This document shows positions 24,215-32,394 of a stretch of DNA of 45,822 nt, piece by piece. Each line of letters opens with the position of its first letter. The first letter of the stretch is position 1. The DNA lies in the IMG/VR virus record IMGVR_UViG_3300038701_001617, positions 1 through 45,822 of that record; one strand, written 5' to 3'. Source of the DNA: a virus. A model generated the notes under the pieces. The model did not search any database, was not told the origin of the DNA, and was given only the letters and a program-made list of their open reading frames with translations. A program made the position numbers and the translations under genes.

Positions 24215-24421
24215 TCAATCGTTTGCATGGGTGGGCTCCTGGGGGGTGTGTTCGCCGCAGTGGTCGTAATCAAACGTCTCGGGCCAGACCCGCCATAACA
24301 CGGAGACTCCGTGTTCGGTTGGGCCGGGGTCAGGCGGCATCCGGCGACACTCGCCGCGATCTCTGCCGCTGTTGTGGACCTTCCACCACTTGCACGATTC
24401 GCATTTTGGTTGCTCGGGCAT
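24215..24421 (-). CDS. small zinc-binding-like phage protein
   Basis: 68 residues. CESCKWWKVH, GECRRMPPDP, then VLWRVWPETFDYDHCGEH: four Cys placed as in small phage zinc-site proteins, and a distant relative of the gene at 18536-18778. Overlap is absent here; a 39-bp gap lies on its 3' side. Function unknown. Confidence 0.7.
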   Translation of the reverse strand: MPEQPKCESCKWWKVHNSGRDRGECRRMPPDPGPTEHGVSVLWRVWPETFDYDHCGEHTPQEPTHAND

Positions 24422-24422
24422 A

Positions 24423-24815
24423 TCAGCTCCTATCCTCGGTCAGCGTCAGGACGACGCGGGGGTGGGTGGGGTCGAGCGGATACACGGGGCGACCCGTCGC
24501 TCCCGCGACACACGCCGCCAGCGCGAGCAGGTCGTCCAGCCGGACCATCAGCACGTTCGGCCCGCGATCCTCTCGCATGATGACGATGGGCAGGTCGTCT
24601 CCGGTGTCGCGGATGGACTGGTCCAGCCATCGCAGAGCAGCGATCTTCTTGCGTCGCTTGCACTCCACATGCACGCCGGGCCAGCCGATCACGTCGTCGG
24701 CACCAGGTACGCCGTTGCGTGCGCCACGCTCCGCCTCGATCCCGAGCAGGTCGGCCAGCTTCCCCGCCACCTCCCGCTCGTGGACCGCACCCTTTTGTCT
24801 TGAGTTGATGCTCAC
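24423..24815 (-). CDS. PD-(D/E)XK resolvase-like nuclease
   Basis: 130 residues from a GTG that overlaps the previous stop (GTGA). SRQKGAVHEREVAGKLADLLG at the start, then GARNGVPGADDVIGWPGVHVECKRRKK, with Asp41 and Glu51-x-Lys53 as the PD-(D/E)XK core, and Gln66 after. This is the layout of Holliday-junction-resolvase-like and VRR-type nucleases. It may resolve branched replication or recombination DNA, in keeping with the nearby ERF and exonuclease genes. Confidence 0.75.
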   Translation of the reverse strand: MSINSRQKGAVHEREVAGKLADLLGIEAERGARNGVPGADDVIGWPGVHVECKRRKKIAALRWLDQSIRDTGDDLPIVIMREDRGPNVLMVRLDDLLALAACVAGATGRPVYPLDPTHPRVVLTLTEDRS

Positions 24816-25411
24816 GCCGCCCTCCAATCTTCCCCGTCGCCCGTCAGATGCTCCCGCTCCGCCCATGCGCACAACTCCATAATGCGGGACTCGGGCGGGG
24901 CGGCGCTCTGGCCCATGCGGCGGCGCGCTACGATCTCCATGTCGTTCAGCGTGGCGAGCTCCTTGGCCCGCACGAGGCCGGGCATCTTGAGGATCATCCG
25001 GCGGAAGTCTTCGAGTTGAGCGGCGCAGGTCTTGCACTTGCTGCCGCCCGTACTCCGCCACCGACCGGGGCTGTACCCCGCCTTCGGCACCCACCGCTGG
25101 CACGACCCGCACCACCGCTCGCTGGCGTCGCCCTCGCCCCGGAACCCCTGCTCGCACGGTCTGGGTGGCTCGGCGTCCCGGCGGACCAGCCGCTCGCCAC
25201 CCGCACCCAGCCGCGTCGGGATGCGATTGCTCGCGGCCCACCTGCCCACGGTGCCCCGCCGGGCTCCGTGCAGTTGGGCATACTCTGCCTGCGTGATGTA
25301 CGCTGGGTCTTGGTCATCGCTCGATCCCATGACAGGGGCAGGCGCGTCCGTGCGCCCGTGGCTCATCCGTGAGCTGCCCCCGTCGTCCATGTTCGTTCTG
25401 TTGAATGGCAT
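24812..25411 (-). CDS. DNA-binding-like protein with HTH and zinc site
   Basis: 199 residues with GGAGGC before the ATG. Residues about 38-80 look like a MerR/HTH_17 helix-turn-helix (YITQAEYAQLHGARRGTVGRWAAS). Two Cys pairs follow (WCGSCQRWVPKAG and SKCKTCAAQ), like the zinc part of HNH proteins, but no HNH histidines are visible. The C-terminus is helical. A regulator or packaging-site binder is possible. Confidence 0.6.
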   Translation of the reverse strand: MPFNRTNMDDGGSSRMSHGRTDAPAPVMGSSDDQDPAYITQAEYAQLHGARRGTVGRWAASNRIPTRLGAGGERLVRRDAEPPRPCEQGFRGEGDASERWCGSCQRWVPKAGYSPGRWRSTGGSKCKTCAAQLEDFRRMILKMPGLVRAKELATLNDMEIVARRRMGQSAAPPESRIMELCAWAEREHLTGDGEDWRAA

Positions 25412-25433
25412 CCGTGCCTCCGTTGGTGATGTG

Positions 25434-25850
25434 TTACGCCGCCTTGGCTTGTTCGATCAAGTGGTCTGCGGCCAGACTGATCCAGCCGATCGCTACGCTT
25501 CGATGAAGGGCCTTCATGTCACACTCCTGTAGCAGCCCCATGACGCCTCGCTCAACGTTTGCCCGCCCGTAGTGCAGGCCATTGGTCGCGGGCACCTCCA
25601 TCACGTCCATCAGCAGCGTCATGGGCGACACGCGGGGGAAGATGTCTCGCTGCATCGCGTCCGCGTCCAGCCACGGGATGTCGCTGACGTGCGGACCGAA
25701 CGAGATGAACAGGTCTTCCACCTGCGTCCATGCCTGCTTGGCGATGCGGGCCTTGTACGGCTCGCGGGCGCGGAGGATTTCGTACCGCTGCTGGCACTGC
25801 TGCCGCTCTTTCGTGGTCAGAATCATGCAGGGTCGGGAGTCGTCAAACAT
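25434..25850 (-). CDS. phage protein, unrecognised
   Basis: 138 residues, GAGAGGA upstream. Helical throughout (TTKERQQCQQRYEILRAREPYKARI; VEDLFISFGPHVSD) with a hydrophobic C-terminal helix. No motif known. It lies one base after the next gene's stop in the operon order. Confidence 0.65.
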   Translation of the reverse strand: MFDDSRPCMILTTKERQQCQQRYEILRAREPYKARIAKQAWTQVEDLFISFGPHVSDIPWLDADAMQRDIFPRVSPMTLLMDVMEVPATNGLHYGRANVERGVMGLLQECDMKALHRSVAIGWISLAADHLIEQAKAA

Positions 25851-25851
25851 A

Positions 25852-26070
25852 TCAGTCCTCTCTCACAAAGCGGCTTGGGATGGTGCAACGGTAGTCGTCG
25901 GGGTTCTTCATGTTGGTGACGCAAAGCCGATCGAACCAGCGGGCGTAGTCGGGCCGTCGCACACGCGCCACCTTCGCGCCTTTCTCGACAGACCATTTGT
26001 CCACGATGACCCGCTCGATACCGCCATTCATGGGCCACGTCACCGTGGCGTTGGGCGTGTTCTCAAACAT
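25852..26070 (-). CDS. small phage protein, unrecognised
   Basis: 72 residues from the ATG with AAGGAA six bases before it, overlapping the previous stop by one base. Mixed alpha/beta with basic DKWSVEKGAKVARVRRPDYA and a PDDYRCTIPSRFV end. No family recognised. Confidence 0.65.
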   Translation of the reverse strand: MFENTPNATVTWPMNGGIERVIVDKWSVEKGAKVARVRRPDYARWFDRLCVTNMKNPDDYRCTIPSRFVRED

Positions 26071-26366
26071 CAGGATTCCTTGCGTAGGTCTGCGAGTTGC
26101 CGCGCCGTCAGCGGGCGGCTGCCAATGGCGAGTTGGTCGTAGTAGGATGTGGGTTGCAGCGCCTGCCCATCCCACCGCCACCGCATCGGGTAGCCGTGAC
26201 GGAGCCCGATCTGCATACGGACTTCGACGACCGACTTCGGCGACGCCGCCTGCATCGACTTGCAGGCCACGATGAGGTCGCCTTTGCGTTGGCAGAATCG
26301 CTGGGCTTCCGGCAAGCCACCGCCTTCCGGGGTGGACGTGATTCGATACTTTGGCTTAGCTTCCAT
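26070..26366 (-). CDS. phage protein, unrecognised
   Basis: 98 residues; CGGAGA upstream of the ATG. Basic, with CQRKGDLIVACKSMQ and MRWRWDGQALQPTSYYD blocks and a helical C-terminus (LTARQLADLRKES). No function recognised. Its 5' end abuts a double-hairpin element. Confidence 0.65.
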   Translation of the reverse strand: MEAKPKYRITSTPEGGGLPEAQRFCQRKGDLIVACKSMQAASPKSVVEVRMQIGLRHGYPMRWRWDGQALQPTSYYDQLAIGSRPLTARQLADLRKES

Positions 26367-26472
26367 GCTGTATCTCCGGGGTGAATCCACTCGCCCCGCT
26401 TTCGCGGAACGGGTGGGGCCTGTGGCGGTAGTTGGCGACCCCAAACAGGCGATTGAGGAGGACGGGCGTCAT
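26356..26472 (-). CDS. possible 38-residue peptide
   Basis: An ATG with AGGGG eight bases upstream opens a 39-codon frame that ends inside the next gene's start. It is Arg/His/Pro-rich and overlaps a double-hairpin element, so it may be only a by-product of that sequence. Confidence 0.25.
   Translation of the reverse strand: MTPVLLNRLFGVANYRHRPHPFRESGASGFTPEIQHGS
26376..26418 (-). repeat. double-hairpin element copy (most 3' in the leftward set)
   Basis: A CCAC-type stem with a GCTTTCGC core is followed, in the leftward reading, by GGATTC and CCCCGG. Weaker than the copies at 33-37 kb, but it keeps the GGATTC joint. Confidence 0.45.
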
Positions 26473-26516
26473 GCTCCCGGCCCCTGACGGGCACTTACCG
26501 CGCACCCGAGCGAGGG

Positions 26517-27005
26517 CTACCAGATAGGCCCGGACGCGGTAGCCGCCTCGGCGGCGGGCTGCGCGTCGGCCTTAGGTGCCTTCGCCTTGAACGCGATCGA
26601 GATGGAGCCGTTCTGGTTGGCGTAGAAGTTGACCCAGTGGGTGTCGGTGGAGGTGCCCGGCTCCCGCTTGTCGTCGTCCTTCTCGTTGAAGAAGACGGGC
26701 AGGACCATCGGCGTCTTGTCCTTGCCGAGGTCCAGGAACAAGCTGCCGAACACCTTCTCCGTGGGCTTGGCGAGGCGTTCGAGGAAGGCCCGGCGGCACA
26801 CGCCGCCGAGGAAGGATTCGTTGTTGAAGCCCTTCCAGAGGGTGTCGGAGACGCGCTCCATGTAAAGGCGGTCGGTGTTGTCGTACTGCTGGTCGCTCAT
26901 GGGTTGCTCTTTCTGGCGGATCACCGCCTTGAGTTGGTTCAGGCCGCCGTCCATGTAGGCGGCCAAGTAGTCGAATGCTTCCTCGGGCGTGGTGTCGATT
27001 ACCAC
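26517..27005 (-). CDS. unrecognised protein next to ERF, possibly DNA-binding
   Basis: 162 residues from a GTG that overlaps the ERF stop; an ATG at 26900 (preceded by AAAGAG) would give 127 residues. The core has YMERVSDTLWKGFNNESFLGGV, KVFGSLFLDLGKDKTPMVLPVFF and THWVNFYANQNGSISIAF, a beta-rich region, and an Ala-rich tail ending GPIW. Beta-rich core plus flexible tail beside a recombinase would suit a single-strand DNA-binding protein, but I see no OB-fold signature. Confidence 0.6.
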   Translation of the reverse strand: MVIDTTPEEAFDYLAAYMDGGLNQLKAVIRQKEQPMSDQQYDNTDRLYMERVSDTLWKGFNNESFLGGVCRRAFLERLAKPTEKVFGSLFLDLGKDKTPMVLPVFFNEKDDDKREPGTSTDTHWVNFYANQNGSISIAFKAKAPKADAQPAAEAATASGPIW

Positions 27006-27448
27006 ACCGCGCCGTTCCCGTTGCTGCTCGCTGCGGTGTCGGGCTGGCCCGCGCCCTCGTTGCCGTCGTCGTCCGGCTCGCCGTTCAGGCCGAGGATGGT
27101 TTGCCATCCGTACCGCCGGAGGTAGGTGATGGCCGACCCGGCGACCTGCGCGAGGTTGAGCCCCTTCTGCTCTGCCAGCGGGATGTAGCAGGATGACTCG
27201 ATCCACTCGCCCGATTCGTGAATCAGTCGCGTCGTCACCCCGACGCTGCCCTCTTGCGCGTCCGTGGCCTGAACGACCATGAGTCCGGACTGAGAGAGTA
27301 TCGCCCGGTTCGTGTCAATGACGGAACCGAGATCGGCGAACTTGTTCCGCAGGTGCGGGTTGCTGGCCGTCTTCTTCGGGTGTTCGAGCTTGTCTTGCAG
27401 GCCGACCAGTGCGGCGGCGAGGTTGGCGATGGATTCTGACTGTTTCAT
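26999..27448 (-). CDS. erf: ERF-family single-strand annealing protein
   Basis: 149 residues. ASNPHLRNKFADLGSVIDTNRAIL, SGLMVVQATDA, VTTRLIHESGEWIESSCYIPL and VAGSAITYLRRYGWQTILGLNGEPDDDGNEG match the ERF core, including the GSAxTYxRRYxxxxxLG and DDDGN signatures. The protein is shorter than typical ERF and keeps only a short Asn/Gly tail. It should anneal complementary strands in recombination, circularisation or repair, with the exonuclease encoded just upstream. Confidence 0.88.
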   Translation of the reverse strand: MKQSESIANLAAALVGLQDKLEHPKKTASNPHLRNKFADLGSVIDTNRAILSQSGLMVVQATDAQEGSVGVTTRLIHESGEWIESSCYIPLAEQKGLNLAQVAGSAITYLRRYGWQTILGLNGEPDDDGNEGAGQPDTAASSNGNGAVW

Positions 27449-27458
27449 GTCGTTCCTT

Positions 27459-28238
27459 TCAGATGGGTAAGGCTGCGGGGTGGTCGGGGTTGTATTGCTT
27501 GAACAGGCGGAGCAGCCGCATCCGCGAGCGGCGGGCCGACGCCAACTGCGCGTCGTCGAACTGGTGTCGCCAGATCGGGTTGCCCTTGTCGTGGCGCTTC
27601 GAGATGAAGATCAGGTCGAGCGGCAGGCGGTCGCCGGTCAGCACCTCGTAGCCGTGTGAGTAGTGGTCGGCCTGCTCGTCGTAGCCGTAGTCGAAGACCT
27701 TCACCTTGGCGGCCTCATGGTCGTACTGCCCGCTCGTCTTCCAGTCGCCCAGCCGCGCGTCTCGGCGCAGGTCGATCATGCCCTTGCACAGCACGTCGGT
27801 TTCCGGGCACCGCCAGACCAGCACCAGTTCGGTGTCGTGAGCGTTGGACCTTGCGTACTCCACCAGCGGCCCGGTCTTCGGGTGTTCCTTCACCGCCCGC
27901 ATCACATGGTCGATGTCCTTCTTCTCGCCCGTCGTGATGACCCACCTCTCGGGGTTCGCCTCGACACACTCGGCCCACGCATTGCTGTTGCGCCGATCTG
28001 GGCAGACCAGCACACGCGACGCGGCCTCTGCGGGCTTGGGGATGGCGAGGTGGACGATCGTCCCGACGATGGACGCGCGGGCGTTGGGCTCGGGCACGCC
28101 CGTCCAGCGGTCCAGGTCCGACTTGCTCACCGCGTCGATGCGGCGATACGTCGCGTCCTCCATGCCGGGGTAGATGCCCGGCTCGTAGGTGAGGCGTCCC
28201 GTGTCGGGGGCTTCGATAGGCGCGGATGCGACGCTCAC
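27459..28238 (-). CDS. PD-(D/E)XK exonuclease (RecE/Cas4-like)
   Basis: 259 residues from a GTG that overlaps the previous stop (GTGA). SKSDLDRWTG, ASIVGTIVHLAI (Gly59-Thr60, His63), then GMIDLRRDARLGDWKTSG with Asp156 and Asp165-x-Lys167, and YDEQADHYSHGYEVL, form the RecE/lambda-exonuclease-like set of motifs. It likely resects DNA ends to load the ERF annealing protein encoded next, making a two-gene recombination cassette. Confidence 0.85.
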   Translation of the reverse strand: MSVASAPIEAPDTGRLTYEPGIYPGMEDATYRRIDAVSKSDLDRWTGVPEPNARASIVGTIVHLAIPKPAEAASRVLVCPDRRNSNAWAECVEANPERWVITTGEKKDIDHVMRAVKEHPKTGPLVEYARSNAHDTELVLVWRCPETDVLCKGMIDLRRDARLGDWKTSGQYDHEAAKVKVFDYGYDEQADHYSHGYEVLTGDRLPLDLIFISKRHDKGNPIWRHQFDDAQLASARRSRMRLLRLFKQYNPDHPAALPI

Positions 28239-29146
28239 TCCCCCACCCCCTCTGCGGCTGGCGGCGCGGGGCGGAGGGCGGAGGCGAGTGCGTAAATGCA
28301 TGTGGTGCCGCTGCCTATGTCGTCGCGTCTTGGTACTAAGACCATCACCTCGCCGTCGTCTTCAACGTCTTCCGCAACTTCCACCTCCACCCAGGCCCGA
28401 TCCCCCGGCTTGAACGCGGGCTCGTCGGGGAGCTTGCGGAGGATGTGTTGTGGGTTGCACTCGAAGTCGAACGTGGCAATGCTCGCCTGAGCTTTGCAAC
28501 AAATCACGTCCGCATAGGGCTCGCCCTTCTTAGGCAACCTCGCCTCCCCCGCCCACTCAAACCCCACCGGCGCATCACACGGCGGCGTGTAGGGCTCGTC
28601 GGGCTCGGCGGATTCGGCGGGGAGGAGGCGTAAGCAGTGTGCGGGGACATACTTGTCGTTGTCTAGCCCCAGACTCGATGAGCCGCTACGGATTTCGACA
28701 ACGGTGTGCTGGCTGGAGACGGGCGTGGAGCCCTGCCAGTACCGCGCGCCCTCACCCTGCTCATGATGCACCACCTCCACCCGCGACCCCACCACCAACC
28801 CCGCCGCAAGGTGTCGCTGCATCGCGTATTCGTGGGCGTCGGGGTGGATGTGGGAGAGGGTGAAGCGGTCATCATCTACCCACCCCGCCATCCCCTCGTC
28901 GCAGCCGCAGTCGGTGTCGCCATCTTCATATGCGGCATTGCCCGACCCGTCGATGATGTAGCCGGGGAACGATGGATCATCTGCGGGATAGACCACCCAC
29001 CCCTGCTCCATCTTCTCCCACACCTCCTCCGCCGTGTACGTCTCCGGCTCGGGCTGGGGGGTGGCGGCGGGCGGCGTCACGGTGTAGCCGTGGGCGCGGA
29101 GTAGTTCGGCGGTGTTCGCCACGAATGTTGCGTCGTCTTGTTTCAT
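28235..29146 (-). CDS. large acidic protein, unrecognised
   Basis: 303 residues; the ATG overlaps the methylase stop (ATGA). The N-terminal 60 residues include a helix (NTAELLRAHGYTVTPP) and YTAEEVWEKMEQGW. Later come VVGSRVEVVHHEQ, KYVPAHCLRLLP and FKPGDRAWVEVEVAED, short KOW/SH3-like strands, with many Asp/Glu. Low-complexity acidic ends may point to a DNA-mimic or scaffold-type role; no family recognised. Confidence 0.6.
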   Translation of the reverse strand: MKQDDATFVANTAELLRAHGYTVTPPAATPQPEPETYTAEEVWEKMEQGWVVYPADDPSFPGYIIDGSGNAAYEDGDTDCGCDEGMAGWVDDDRFTLSHIHPDAHEYAMQRHLAAGLVVGSRVEVVHHEQGEGARYWQGSTPVSSQHTVVEIRSGSSSLGLDNDKYVPAHCLRLLPAESAEPDEPYTPPCDAPVGFEWAGEARLPKKGEPYADVICCKAQASIATFDFECNPQHILRKLPDEPAFKPGDRAWVEVEVAEDVEDDGEVMVLVPRRDDIGSGTTCIYALASALRPAPPAAEGVGE

Positions 29147-29964
29147 CGGGTGGTCCTCTCGTAGTTCATCCACAGGCATTCGATCTTCTTGCTCTTGGTT
29201 TTCTTGCTGCTCGCCTTGTTGTCGATCTCCCTCTCCGCGCACTTCCAGCCAGCCCCCCTGCCCCACTCGTCGTATAGCTCGCTGTGGTAGCCGGAGAGGG
29301 CGAACTTGCCCCGGATGCCGGTAAGCGCGTCCATGAGTTCTTCGTGCTGTTCGCGGGTCATCTCGTGGGCGTAGTCGCTGGTCGTCACCCGCGTTTCGTG
29401 CAGGTACGGCGGGTCGAGATAAAACATCGTGTTCGGCCCGTCCTGCTGGCGGATCACTTCGACGGCCGGGCGGTTCAGGATTGCCACCCGCTTGAGCCGG
29501 GCGTGAACTTCGGGCAGCCCGTCGATCGCGGTGAGCCACGACGACACCTGCTCATTCATGCCGCGCCGCGTGCGGTTGCGGCTGAGCGTGGCGAAGTCTT
29601 TCATCAGCCCTTGGCGGGACTGGCGGGCGCGGATGAAGAAGTTAGCCGCATTGTGAACAGGCCCCATATCGTGTTCGGTGGCGGCCAGCGTGAACTCGTG
29701 TTCAGAAAACGGGACCGACTCGACTGTTCGGACGAGCCCTTGAAACAAGGCGTCAGATTGCAGAACCGTCCAAAACTCTGTTAGGCGGCGGTTCAAGTCG
29801 TTTACCACCTCGCTCACGCCCTCGGGGTCTTTCCGCAGCAACACCGACAGGCCCCCGGCGAACGGCTCGACGTAGTGCGTGTGCGCTGGGAAGTGGCTGA
29901 TGATCCAGTCGGCGAGGTAGTGCTTGCCGCCGTGCCACTTGATCGGCTGGGTGAGTGTTGCCAT
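29143..29964 (-). CDS. dam: Dam-type N6-adenine DNA methyltransferase
   Basis: 273 residues with D12-class signatures: KWHGGKHYL (9-17), the AdoMet motif YVEPFAGGLS (31-40), and catalytic DPPY (184-187) in TMFYLDPPYLHE. CAGGAG precedes the ATG. It would methylate adenine in an unseen DNA site, protecting phage DNA or marking it for regulation. No restriction partner is encoded nearby, so it is an orphan enzyme. Confidence 0.93.
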   Translation of the reverse strand: MATLTQPIKWHGGKHYLADWIISHFPAHTHYVEPFAGGLSVLLRKDPEGVSEVVNDLNRRLTEFWTVLQSDALFQGLVRTVESVPFSEHEFTLAATEHDMGPVHNAANFFIRARQSRQGLMKDFATLSRNRTRRGMNEQVSSWLTAIDGLPEVHARLKRVAILNRPAVEVIRQQDGPNTMFYLDPPYLHETRVTTSDYAHEMTREQHEELMDALTGIRGKFALSGYHSELYDEWGRGAGWKCAEREIDNKASSKKTKSKKIECLWMNYERTTR

Positions 29965-30000
29965 CGTCTGCTCCTGGTCTGCGGCCGCGCCGCGTGTGTG

Positions 30001-30315
30001 TCATCTCGTCCGCCACGCCTCATCACGATCCGCGATGTAGTCGTCGGCCTCGTCCGCGCCCTCCACCGCCTTCGCGTCCAACCGCTCCCGAACGTCGGCG
30101 GGCATGGTCTCGATCAGCGAGTCGCCGTACTGTTCCCACAGATACTTCACCGCCTCATCCCAGCCCCCCAGCGATTCGGACAGGTCTTGCAGGCCGTCGC
30201 TGATGGTCTGCTTGTCCAGGTCGGCGGGGGTGGGCTGCTTGCGGAGCGGGCTTGACGCGAGCGGGGTGGGGAACAGCTCGTCCAGCATGCGCTTCATCGG
30301 GGAGGGTTCGTGCAT
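30001..30315 (-). CDS. small acidic phage protein, unrecognised
   Basis: 104 residues from the ATG that overlaps the previous stop (TGATG). MKRMLDELFPTPLASSPLRK opens it, followed by helical acidic stretches (TISDGLQDLSESLGG; DEAVKYLWEQYGDSLIETM). Small acidic phage proteins sometimes block host defences, but nothing here proves it. Confidence 0.65.
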   Translation of the reverse strand: MHEPSPMKRMLDELFPTPLASSPLRKQPTPADLDKQTISDGLQDLSESLGGWDEAVKYLWEQYGDSLIETMPADVRERLDAKAVEGADEADDYIADRDEAWRTR

Positions 30316-30605
30316 CACTCGCCCCCTTCGGCTGCGGCGAGGGCGGCGCGGGCTCGGTTGGCAATCAGGTCCAAAGCGGCCATCAGCGCGTCGCGGTCGT
30401 CGAATCCACCGGCATAGGCGAGGCCGTGGGCGTCGGTGACCATCTTGGCGACCTCGCACAAGCCCCCCACCATCGCATCCGCCTGCAACGCAATCTCCGC
30501 ACACGCATGGCGGGCGTCGCGGTGGCCGACGGCGTAGGTGTCCAAGGGCGTGGCGACGTTGTGCGCCGCTTGCACGTTCATCATCCGGGCGTGGAAGCTA
30601 CTCAT
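30315..30605 (-). CDS. small Ala-rich phage protein, unrecognised
   Basis: 96 residues, start overlapping the previous stop. Ala/Asp/His-rich helices (YAVGHRDARHACAEIALQAD; DDRDALMAALDLIANRARAAL). No motif recognised. Confidence 0.6.
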   Translation of the reverse strand: MSSFHARMMNVQAAHNVATPLDTYAVGHRDARHACAEIALQADAMVGGLCEVAKMVTDAHGLAYAGGFDDRDALMAALDLIANRARAALAAAEGGE

Positions 30606-30852
30606 CCCGCACCCCCTTCCGCGACTCGGCGAGCATGGCGTCGGCGATGGCGTAGGCGTCAGCGGCGAGCGCAACGCGGTTGTCGGTTCGCCCGCCGTAT
30701 GTAGCGTTCGATGCCAACAATCCTGCCATCGCCTGCACCGCGAACCAGTCGCGGAGGGACATGCCGTCTTGGGGGTATTCGTAAAGTTCGTCTTGGAGCA
30801 ACATCCCGGTTCTCGGGAACGCTGCCCCGCCGTCATTCACTTCACTCGCCAT
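30598..30852 (-). CDS. small phage protein with recurring GMSLRDWFA block
   Basis: 84 residues. QDGMSLRDWFAVQAMAGLLAS and a later AADAYAIADAMLAE helix. I recall the MSLRDxFAxxAM block in many small phage proteins, function unknown. Overlaps both neighbours by 8-11 bp. Confidence 0.7.
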   Translation of the reverse strand: MASEVNDGGAAFPRTGMLLQDELYEYPQDGMSLRDWFAVQAMAGLLASNATYGGRTDNRVALAADAYAIADAMLAESRKGVRDE

Positions 30853-31150
30853 CGTCGGTCTCCTTGGGTTGGGGGTGGGCGGCGTTGAAGGCCGCGAGGT
30901 TTTCGGTGGCTTTCTTGAGGCGGTCTTGCGCCTGGTGAATCCTGGACGTTGAGTGGTCGATGTCGTCCTGCATCCGCTTGCGTATCGCCTCGATGGCTTC
31001 GGCGTAGGTTTCGTGGTATTGGTGGCCGTCAGTGATGCGCAGCTCTCGCACCGGCCTGTGGGCTGTGGGCCACACCGACTTGTCGGTGCAGCGGTCAATC
31101 TCGACTTCCACCGGCAGGTCGTTCCATGAGTCGGTCTTCCACATCTTCAT
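30842..31150 (-). CDS. coiled-coil phage protein, unrecognised
   Basis: 102 residues, ATG overlapping the previous stop (ATGA). A beta start (DLPVEVEIDRCTDKSV) leads to a long helix (ETYAEAIEAIRKRMQDDIDH) that continues as a coiled coil and ends NAAHPQPKETDDGE. No function recognised. Confidence 0.65.
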   Translation of the reverse strand: MKMWKTDSWNDLPVEVEIDRCTDKSVWPTAHRPVRELRITDGHQYHETYAEAIEAIRKRMQDDIDHSTSRIHQAQDRLKKATENLAAFNAAHPQPKETDDGE

Positions 31151-31479
31151 CCCGCACCCCCCACCGCCAGCCAGCCAGCCCCCGCACCGAGCGCGAGCCA
31201 CGCGGCGTAGAACAGGGCGTTCACGATGAGCTTGCCGAGCCAGCCGCGCGGCCACGGCTCGCCGATGTCGATCGGGCGGGCGTAGTTGTCGCGGACGTGG
31301 GCCGCGTCGATGTCATCCACGCCGGGGGCTGCTGGGGGAAACACCCGGTCCCAAACGTCAACGCCGTCCGCAGCGTCGCGCGCATCCTCCGCCGCAAGGT
31401 CACGCTCGATGCGGGCCAGGTCGTCCGCCCACTGCGGGCTCGGCTCGTCGGGGTGGGGGTAGTGCTTGACGCTAACCAT
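31147..31479 (-). CDS. small C-terminal membrane-anchored protein
   Basis: 110 residues. A soluble acidic N-terminal part (LARIERDLAAEDARDAADG) and one C-terminal transmembrane segment at about 86-108 (LIVNALFYAAWLALGAGAGW). The topology suggests a tail-anchored inner-membrane protein. It could belong to lysis or superinfection control; the sequence does not tell. Confidence 0.65.
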   Translation of the reverse strand: MVSVKHYPHPDEPSPQWADDLARIERDLAAEDARDAADGVDVWDRVFPPAAPGVDDIDAAHVRDNYARPIDIGEPWPRGWLGKLIVNALFYAAWLALGAGAGWLAVGGAG

Positions 31480-31750
31480 CCTGCACCTCCCCGCCGAACT
31501 GGATCGCGGTGATCGGGCCGAGGACGGAGTGGATGCGGAGGTGTCGGGGGTCGCTAGCAGAGAGGAACAGCCGCCGCGCTTTAGGGCTAATAGCGAGGAC
31601 GTTGCCGCCCCCGTCTCTAGACACGATGAGGCCCGCGCTGCTCTCCACCGCCACAAACGGCGGCACATCCGCCAGCGTCTCGTACTTCGGCGGCTCGGGC
31701 TCGGGCGGTTGCGGGGTGAACTTGCCGATGATGGTTGGGGGGTAGGTCAT
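31472..31750 (-). CDS. small phage protein, unrecognised
   Basis: 92 residues. Start at 31750 has CAGGAG seven bases ahead; an ATG two codons earlier is too near it. A Pro-rich N-terminal stretch (FTPQPPEPEPPKYETLAD) leads to a beta-rich part (FVAVESSAGLIVSRDGGGNV). No family recognised. Confidence 0.65.
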   Translation of the reverse strand: MTYPPTIIGKFTPQPPEPEPPKYETLADVPPFVAVESSAGLIVSRDGGGNVLAISPKARRLFLSASDPRHLRIHSVLGPITAIQFGGEVQDG

Positions 31751-31761
31751 GGTCATCTCCT

Positions 31762-31815
31762 GCGGCTGGGCCGCGTTGGGGGAATCCACCCGCCCGCGTT
31801 TCGGCGGGCGAGGGG
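31762..31815 (-). repeat. double-hairpin element copy
   Basis: One stem GCGGC/GCCGC with loop TGG (31762-31774), then a joint containing GAATCC, then CGCCCGC/GCGGGCG (31791-31810). It lies between a gene stop and the next start in the leftward set. Confidence 0.6.
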
Positions 31816-31828
31816 AGAAGGAGGTGGG

Positions 31829-32332
31829 TTAGGACTTAAGAATCTCGGCGAGGCGTCCCACAGGGATGTCCCCGCCCTGCGTGTTGACTGCCTGCTCGAC
31901 GCGCTTCAGATTGCCCCTCTTGGTCAGCTCGGAGATCGTCCGCAGGGTGACGGCGTTGGCGATGGCCCGGTTCGTCTCGTACTCTGACAACCCGTCCTCC
32001 CGGCTGATCGCGGCGATCTGGCGACGTGCGTACCGGCGAGCCCCCCTGCGAACCCGTCGCATCCCGGCTTCGGCAATCGAAGTCACTTCGTCCCTGCGCA
32101 TCCGACGCACGCCGACGCCTCGTTCAAGGTCCAAGTTCTCGCCCAGCGCCTCCGCCGCGTCTTCAACGGCCTTACGGAACGTGCCCCACAGCGAGCCGTG
32201 TACCGTCTGGCCCATGTGCTGACTCACTGCCTCGTAGGGGAGCGTGCCGGGGTCCGCCTTGCCCTCGAAGTGGGCGCGAATGAATGCGGCCATGACCTGC
32301 CTGCTGCTGCTGATCTGGAATTGGTTGCTCAT
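31829..32332 (-). CDS. basic phage protein, unrecognised
   Basis: 167 residues, CGGAGA upstream. Rich in Arg (GVRRMRRDEVTSIAEAG; RRVRRGARRYARRQIAAI), with an N-terminal domain (QVMAAFIRAHFEGKADPG) and a late HTH-like stretch (SREDGLSEYETNRAIANA). Probably binds nucleic acid. It pairs with the RAMP-like gene upstream; no function known. Confidence 0.65.
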   Translation of the reverse strand: MSNQFQISSSRQVMAAFIRAHFEGKADPGTLPYEAVSQHMGQTVHGSLWGTFRKAVEDAAEALGENLDLERGVGVRRMRRDEVTSIAEAGMRRVRRGARRYARRQIAAISREDGLSEYETNRAIANAVTLRTISELTKRGNLKRVEQAVNTQGGDIPVGRLAEILKS

Positions 32333-32365
32333 GTGATGTCTCCGTGGTTGTTTCCGGGTCCAATG

Positions 32366-32393
32366 CCCCGGCTCGCGGTTAGGCGGGCCGGGG
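32366..32393 (-). repeat. double-hairpin element copy (one stem clear)
   Basis: Stem CCCCGGC/GCCGGGG around CTCGCGGTTAG-type loop. It is followed at once by the GCGATGTGTTGCG repeat, as in two places at 33.1-33.2 kb. Confidence 0.5.
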
Positions 32394-32394
32394 T

